NCBI GenBank assembly: GCA_030730365.1
Contig: JANQVJ010000048.1
Coordinates: 19,674 to 64,530 of the forward strand
Length of the DNA stretch: 44,857 nucleotides
Direction: 5' to 3'
From: Verrucomicrobiales bacterium
GTDB taxonomy: Bacteria; Verrucomicrobiota; Verrucomicrobiia; Verrucomicrobiales; DEV007
Shown piece by piece: positions 41,396 through 44,857 of the stretch (within the stretch, counting starts at the first letter, position 1; each line of letters begins with the position of its first letter). The notes below the pieces were generated by a model. It did not search any database and was not told the DNA's origin. It saw only the letters and a program-made list of their open reading frames with translations. Made by a program: the position numbers and the translations under genes.

Positions 41396-42301
41396 ATGGA
41401 ATCCGCTGACCACCCTTTACTCGAGATCAAAGACCTCACTGTCGAGCGTCCCGCTGGACTCGGTGATAGGCGTATCGGTCTGCGACGGGTCTCTCTCTCG
41501 GTTCACCCGGACGAGATCATCGTTCTCGCCGGAGAGAACGGGAGTGGAAAATCTCTTCTCGCACGGCTCATCGCGGGCGTGGCGGGACCGCAGGTGAAGC
41601 TTCTCGGCGGAACGATTCATTTCGAGGGGCGCGACCTGCTGCGGATGAAACGCCGGGACTTCGCCGCCCTGCGACGCGGCCCCGTGGCGATGATCACGGG
41701 CGATTCCGCTGGTCAGCTCAATCCGGACCGCACCGTGCGACAGTGGCTGCGCGATTTTGTGCGGATGGCGGGTCGATCGGATGGATTCCCAAGGGAAAAG
41801 GAGTGGACTGATTATTTTTACCGAGTCGGCATCATCGAACCCGAACGCATCCTCCCGCTGCCGGCGGGCGGGCTGTCACCGCTGATCGTGAAGCGGCTCC
41901 TCGTGATGCGGTCCATTATGGCCGGAGCCCGGCTCCTCATCTGCGACGAGCCCAGCGCCGGGCTCGACCGCATTGCCGCCACGCAGTTCCTCGAACTGCT
42001 CTGTCAGGTGCGGGGAGAGACGAAAATGGGCATTCTCCTTACCACCGGGAGCCTTCGTGGAGTGGAACGCTACGCCGACCGCGTTGTGGTCTTTTTCGAA
42101 GGAGGTATGCTCGAATCGGGTCCTCCAAGACGACTCCTCGAGAATCCCCGCTTTTCCTATACCCGCGAGTTTCGGGCCTGTGATCCCCGGCTCGGCGACC
42201 TACCCCGCGAGCTACCCTTGATCAGCCGCGAAGCCGTGCGCGAGGCCGAAGAGGCTCTTCACGAAGCCTCCACTTCTCTCGGCGAGGGGACGACCGGGTA
42301 A
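41396..42301 (+). CDS. Divergent ABC transporter ATPase, OppD-like, with degenerate catalytic motifs
   Basis: A 301-residue ABC ATPase. Walker A is intact (GENGSGKS, residues 46-53) and so is Walker B with the catalytic glutamate (LLICDEPSAGLD, D184-E185). Three other nucleotide-site motifs are changed. The Q-loop is MITGDS instead of IFQDP (Gln replaced by G102). The signature is LSPLI instead of LSGGQ/M (160-164, spacing to Walker B exactly as in OppD). The H-loop is TTGSL instead of THDL (G218). It is the only ATPase in the operon, whereas Opp systems usually have OppD and OppF. It may pair with an ATPase encoded elsewhere or bind ATP without normal turnover. The last 43 bp overlap the convergent methyltransferase gene. 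Confidence 0.85.
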   Translation: MESADHPLLEIKDLTVERPAGLGDRRIGLRRVSLSVHPDEIIVLAGENGSGKSLLARLIAGVAGPQVKLLGGTIHFEGRDLLRMKRRDFAALRRGPVAMITGDSAGQLNPDRTVRQWLRDFVRMAGRSDGFPREKEWTDYFYRVGIIEPERILPLPAGGLSPLIVKRLLVMRSIMAGARLLICDEPSAGLDRIAATQFLELLCQVRGETKMGILLTTGSLRGVERYADRVVVFFEGGMLESGPPRRLLENPRFSYTREFRACDPRLGDLPRELPLISREAVREAEEALHEASTSLGEGTTG

Positions 42302-43272
42302 TCAAGCAGGGGAGGGGGCAGGTCGCCGCGCCCGGTCGTCGCGGGTTCGTCGTTCCGGTTTCCCTTTCGCCGCAGCAGAGCCGCATATCCGCCCGCACCG
42401 GCGATTTGGTGGGGGTAAAATCGATACCCCGGAAAGTCTGCTAACGGCGAACTCCATTCCGCGAGATGCGGCACCTCGATCACTTCGAAGTCGGTTGCTT
42501 TGGCGAGAAACTTCCCGATCACCCCCTCATTTTCGCGCGGGGCAAAGGTGCAGGTCGTGTAGAGCACGTAGCCCCCCGCAGCGACAGTGCGTGCCCCCGC
42601 CTCGAGAATCCAGAGCTGACGCCGGGCATTGCCCTTCACCGTCGAGGGGTGAAAACAGCCCGGATTTTCGATCCCCTTGGCGAGGAGCGACTGTCCCGAG
42701 CAGGGCGCGTCGATCAGGCAGAGATCAAAGGCGAGTGGGGCGAGACTGGCGAGTTCTTCCGGCGCGAGACGCTGCGTCCAGGCATTTGCGACGCGGCAGC
42801 GGCTGAGGTTGTGCCGCAGGATTCCGAGCCGTTTCGCCTCGACCTCATTCGAGAGGAGCAGCCGCGGTTTTAAAAGAACACTCGCGAGGAGCGATTTCCC
42901 GCCCGGCGCCGCGCAGAGATCGAGCACCTGCGGGGACTCGGGCAACCCCGTCCGGGCCGCCAACATCGCCGAGCCCGCGAGGACCGAAGAGTAGTCGAGA
43001 CTGTAGATTTCCCCGGCGAGGTAGGCGGGCGAAAGGCCTATTTTTACTCCCGGCTGGAGCAACTCGACCTTATCGGGAAGCCAGACGGGCAAAGTCGAGC
43101 GATCCACCGTTTCGAGCTCACCCGCGCGACGCGGTACCGTCCAGAGCACCGCATTCCCACGCGGCTGCGGATCGAGCAGCGCCGTGAGGAAGTCCCCCTG
43201 GTCCGTCGCCGAGTCCGCAAAAAGAGCGGATGCGGACTTGCGCATCAGATTGCTCGGTTCCTTCTTTGTCAT
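42259..43272 (-). CDS. NOL1/NOP2/Sun-type (RsmB-like) RNA m5C methyltransferase
   Basis: An S-adenosylmethionine-dependent cytosine-5 RNA methyltransferase, 337 residues, probably acting on rRNA or tRNA in the cytoplasm. SAM-binding motif VLDLCAAPGGKSLLAS is in the middle of the protein, with the family motifs LIDAPCSGQSLLAKG (motif IV Cys) and VLYTTCTFAPRENEGVI (motif VI Cys, catalytic). Both cysteines are present. No NusB-like N-terminal domain is seen, so it is the short form. I start it at 43272 (MTKKEPSNLMRK), because the upstream frame overlaps the mrp start. The 3' end overlaps the ABC ATPase gene by 43 bp in antisense. Confidence 0.92.
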   Translation of the reverse strand: MTKKEPSNLMRKSASALFADSATDQGDFLTALLDPQPRGNAVLWTVPRRAGELETVDRSTLPVWLPDKVELLQPGVKIGLSPAYLAGEIYSLDYSSVLAGSAMLAARTGLPESPQVLDLCAAPGGKSLLASVLLKPRLLLSNEVEAKRLGILRHNLSRCRVANAWTQRLAPEELASLAPLAFDLCLIDAPCSGQSLLAKGIENPGCFHPSTVKGNARRQLWILEAGARTVAAGGYVLYTTCTFAPRENEGVIGKFLAKATDFEVIEVPHLAEWSSPLADFPGYRFYPHQIAGAGGYAALLRRKGNRNDEPATTGRGDLPPPLLDYPVVPSPREVEAS

Positions 43273-43333
43273 GCCTCTATGTTGGACTTCGCGCCGTATT
43301 GGCCTATCGGAAAGTGCCAACTGCAAAATAAGA

Positions 43334-44386
43334 ATGATTACGGAAGATTTAGTTCGGGAAAAGCTGAAGAAAGTCAACTACCCCGGCTTCAGCAGGGACA
43401 TCCTTTCCTTCGGATTGGTCAAAAAGATCGATCTCCACGGGAATGACATCACCGTGTTCATCAGTCTCGCGACCCGCGACCCGGCCGTGCCCCGGGGCAT
43501 TCACGAGGGTGTCGAGAGCGCGCTCAACTCCCTCGACGGTGTCGGCAAAGTCACGATCGAGTTCGATATCAAAGACCCGCCGGATCCCGTCACCGGCGGC
43601 AATCCCGCCGCCGGCCAGTCCAGCATCCCCGGGGTGAAAAAAATCATCGTTGTCGCCAGCGGCAAAGGCGGCGTCGGCAAATCGACCGTCTCTACGAACC
43701 TCGCCATCGCTCTCAGCAAGACCGGTGCTCGGGTCGGACTCTGCGATTGCGATCTCTACGGACCCAGTGTCGCCCTCATGCTCGGGGCCACCGACCAGCA
43801 GCCCATGGCAACCGATCAGAACGAGATCGTCCCGATCGAGGCCCACGGAATCAAAGCGATCTCGATGGGCTTCCTGCTCAGCGAAGACTCCCCCGTGATC
43901 GTGCGCGGCCCGCTCGCGACCCGCTACACCCAGCAGTTTTTAAGGCAGTGCCTCTGGGGTGAGCTCGATTACCTCGTCCTCGACCTGCCGCCCGGGACCG
44001 GGGACATCCAACTCACCATCGTCCAGACCGTCGCCGTCGATGGCACCGTCATCGTCACCACGCCGCAGGAGGTCGCCCTCATCGACGCCCGGAAGGCGGC
44101 CTCGATGTTCCGCAAAGTGAATGTGCCCATTTCCGGCATTGTCGAGAACATGGCCTGGTTCGAGTGTGATCACGGGGAGAAGTATCCCATTTTCGGGGAA
44201 GGTGGAGGCGCCACTGAAGCGGCCCGTCTTGGGGTGCCGCTCCTCGGGCAGATCCCGATCGATATCGCCACGCGCGAGCGCGCCGATCGAGGAGAGCCCA
44301 TCGCGACTCTCGATCCGGCGGAAAACCCGATTTCCGCGGCATTCGCCGACCTCGCCGGAAAGATGATCAGTATCCTCAATCCGTGA
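43334..44386 (+). CDS. mrp: Mrp/ApbC/NBP35 family P-loop ATPase
   Basis: An iron-sulfur cluster carrier ATPase, 350 residues, cytoplasmic. The N-terminal DUF59 (MIP18) domain covers about 1-80 (EKLKKVNYPGFSRDILSFGL). The ParA/MinD-type ATPase follows with the deviant Walker A GKGGVGKS at 110-117, switch region DCDLYGPSVALMLG, and LVLDLPPGTGDIQLTI. The C-terminal segment is MAWFECDHGEKYPIFGEGG, which carries only one of the two cysteines of the CxxC seen in several homologues. I take the ATG at 43334 since it begins the DUF59 domain; the longer frame crosses into the divergent methyltransferase. The 61-bp region between the two starts must hold both promoters. Confidence 0.95.
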   Translation: MITEDLVREKLKKVNYPGFSRDILSFGLVKKIDLHGNDITVFISLATRDPAVPRGIHEGVESALNSLDGVGKVTIEFDIKDPPDPVTGGNPAAGQSSIPGVKKIIVVASGKGGVGKSTVSTNLAIALSKTGARVGLCDCDLYGPSVALMLGATDQQPMATDQNEIVPIEAHGIKAISMGFLLSEDSPVIVRGPLATRYTQQFLRQCLWGELDYLVLDLPPGTGDIQLTIVQTVAVDGTVIVTTPQEVALIDARKAASMFRKVNVPISGIVENMAWFECDHGEKYPIFGEGGGATEAARLGVPLLGQIPIDIATRERADRGEPIATLDPAENPISAAFADLAGKMISILNP

Positions 44387-44746
44387 GTGGAGAGGGGTCC
44401 CGAGGTGATGTTTGCTCTCTTTGATGCGGCTCGTCCCTGCGCGGCGGGGCCTCAGCGGGACGCAAGGTAGGGTAATATGCCTCTCCGCGCGTCGACCCCT
44501 GCGGTGGTTCGGGGCTCTGGGACGTGAGACAGAGCTCCAGTGGAACGAGGATCGCTTTCCGCTACGGAGGAGTGGTCCCTTGCAGGCAGAGCCTGATTCC
44601 GGGGGTTTTTATCCAAGAAGTGGTTGTTGGATTTGAATTGGGGACGCTCATGCGCTGGGGGCTCAATTAAGGGCTAGCTTTTCATTGGCCTTCTCTCACC
44701 CTGAGGGCCTCCCGTTCGCCTTCCCATCGGCCGGTATTCTCTTCAG
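44387..44746. other. Intergenic region after mrp, with a structured element
   Basis: A 360-bp stretch with short frames that resemble no protein I know. It contains the hairpin listed at 44507-44546 and a G-rich run followed by TTTTT (44598-44608), without a paired stem. Nothing further is recognised. Confidence 0.5.
44507..44546. repeat. Imperfect hairpin, probable intergenic repeat
   Basis: GTTC (44507-44510) pairs with GAAC (44543-44546), and GGGGCTCTG (44511-44519) pairs with CAGAGCTCC (44530-44538) with one G-T pair; the loop is 10 bases and the bulge AGTG. No T-run follows, so it does not look like a terminator. It resembles other stem-loop repeats common between genes in this phylum, but copy number in the genome is unknown. 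Confidence 0.4.
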
Positions 44747-44830
44747 GTGAGCCGCGCGATGAGCCAGGAGAGCGATGAAAGCGCGACTGTTGAGATCGAG
44801 TATTACCAGCGACGCATGGTGGGGGCTTAG
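44747..44830 (+). CDS. Possible 27-codon ORF ending inside the final terminator
   Basis: A GTG at 44747 (or an ATG at 44759) opens a frame reading SRAMSQESDESATVEIEYYQ and ending RRMVGA with a TAG at 44828-44830. The stop is inside the terminator stem. There is no Shine-Dalgarno before either start and no match to a known family. It could be the decayed end of a gene or chance. Confidence 0.25.
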   Translation: MSRAMSQESDESATVEIEYYQRRMVGA

Positions 44831-44850
44831 CAAGCCCCCTTCCTTGTTTT
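44821..44850 (+). terminator. Rho-independent terminator near the window end
   Basis: GGGGGCTT (44821-44828) and AAGCCCCC (44832-44839) form a perfect 8-bp stem around AGC, followed by the T-rich TTCCTTGTTTT. It would end a transcript arriving from the left, such as one from mrp or from the short frame at 44747. Confidence 0.75.
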
Positions 44851-44857
44851 CACTAAT

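Overview
The window reads as chromosomal DNA of a member of the Verrucomicrobiota. The evidence is a GC-rich composition, paired DUF1501 and DUF1549/DUF1553 secreted proteins fused to cytochrome-c and LamG modules, many Tat-type or Sec-type exported enzymes, and intergenic repeats that translate as HGQDAHAT, a string I associate with this phylum. The phylum call is an inference from gene content; no rRNA gene is present. I saw no tRNA, CRISPR array, prophage or intact insertion sequence.

Layout. 1-9849: a Tat-exported DUF1501 protein, a two-component system whose kinase has a sensor of repeated OB-fold-like units, a scar of two gene fragments (a GDPD N-terminus abutting a DUF3368 toxin C-terminus), and a cytochrome/DUF1549/DUF1553 plus DUF1501 pair. 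10065-16605: a DUF1460 amidase-like protein, a Gfo/Idh/MocA oxidoreductase, galE, a small membrane-anchored protein, a tandem metallo-beta-lactamase-fold protein and a xylose-isomerase-like protein. 16725-23383: an overlapping operon of a 960-residue TPR protein, a companion secreted protein, ExbB, two ExbD proteins and a TonB-like membrane protein whose C-terminus is a von Willebrand factor A domain. 23570-28022: a proline-rich lipoprotein, tyrA and aroA, a beta-carbonic anhydrase and a haem-binding DUF3365 protein. 28027-31712: an oligopeptide transporter oppABC on the minus strand, carrying an inverted pair of REP-like repeats at the oppB/oppC boundary. 31818-37390: a GYF/AIM24-family protein, a type III polyketide synthase, rpoN and a secreted PQQ-type beta-propeller. 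37520-42301: a second oligopeptide-type ABC system with a divergent ATPase. 42259-44386: a NOP2/Sun-type RNA methyltransferase and an Mrp-type P-loop ATPase, divergently transcribed.

How the parts fit. Much of the coding capacity serves the cell envelope: degradation or redox modules outside the membrane, two peptide importers, a proton-driven ExbBD complex coupled to a VWA protein, and a sensor kinase with a large periplasmic head. Housekeeping genes (tyrA-aroA, rpoN, mrp, galE) are interspersed.

The least ordinary items are the TPR-ExbB-ExbD-ExbD-VWA operon, the ABC ATPase that keeps Walker A and B but has lost the Q-loop, signature and H-loop residues, the REP pair with GTAG tetranucleotides partly read as the OppC N-terminus, a nested three-stem inverted repeat between the polyketide synthase and rpoN, and a chain of short ATGA-overlapping frames leading into the beta-propeller gene.
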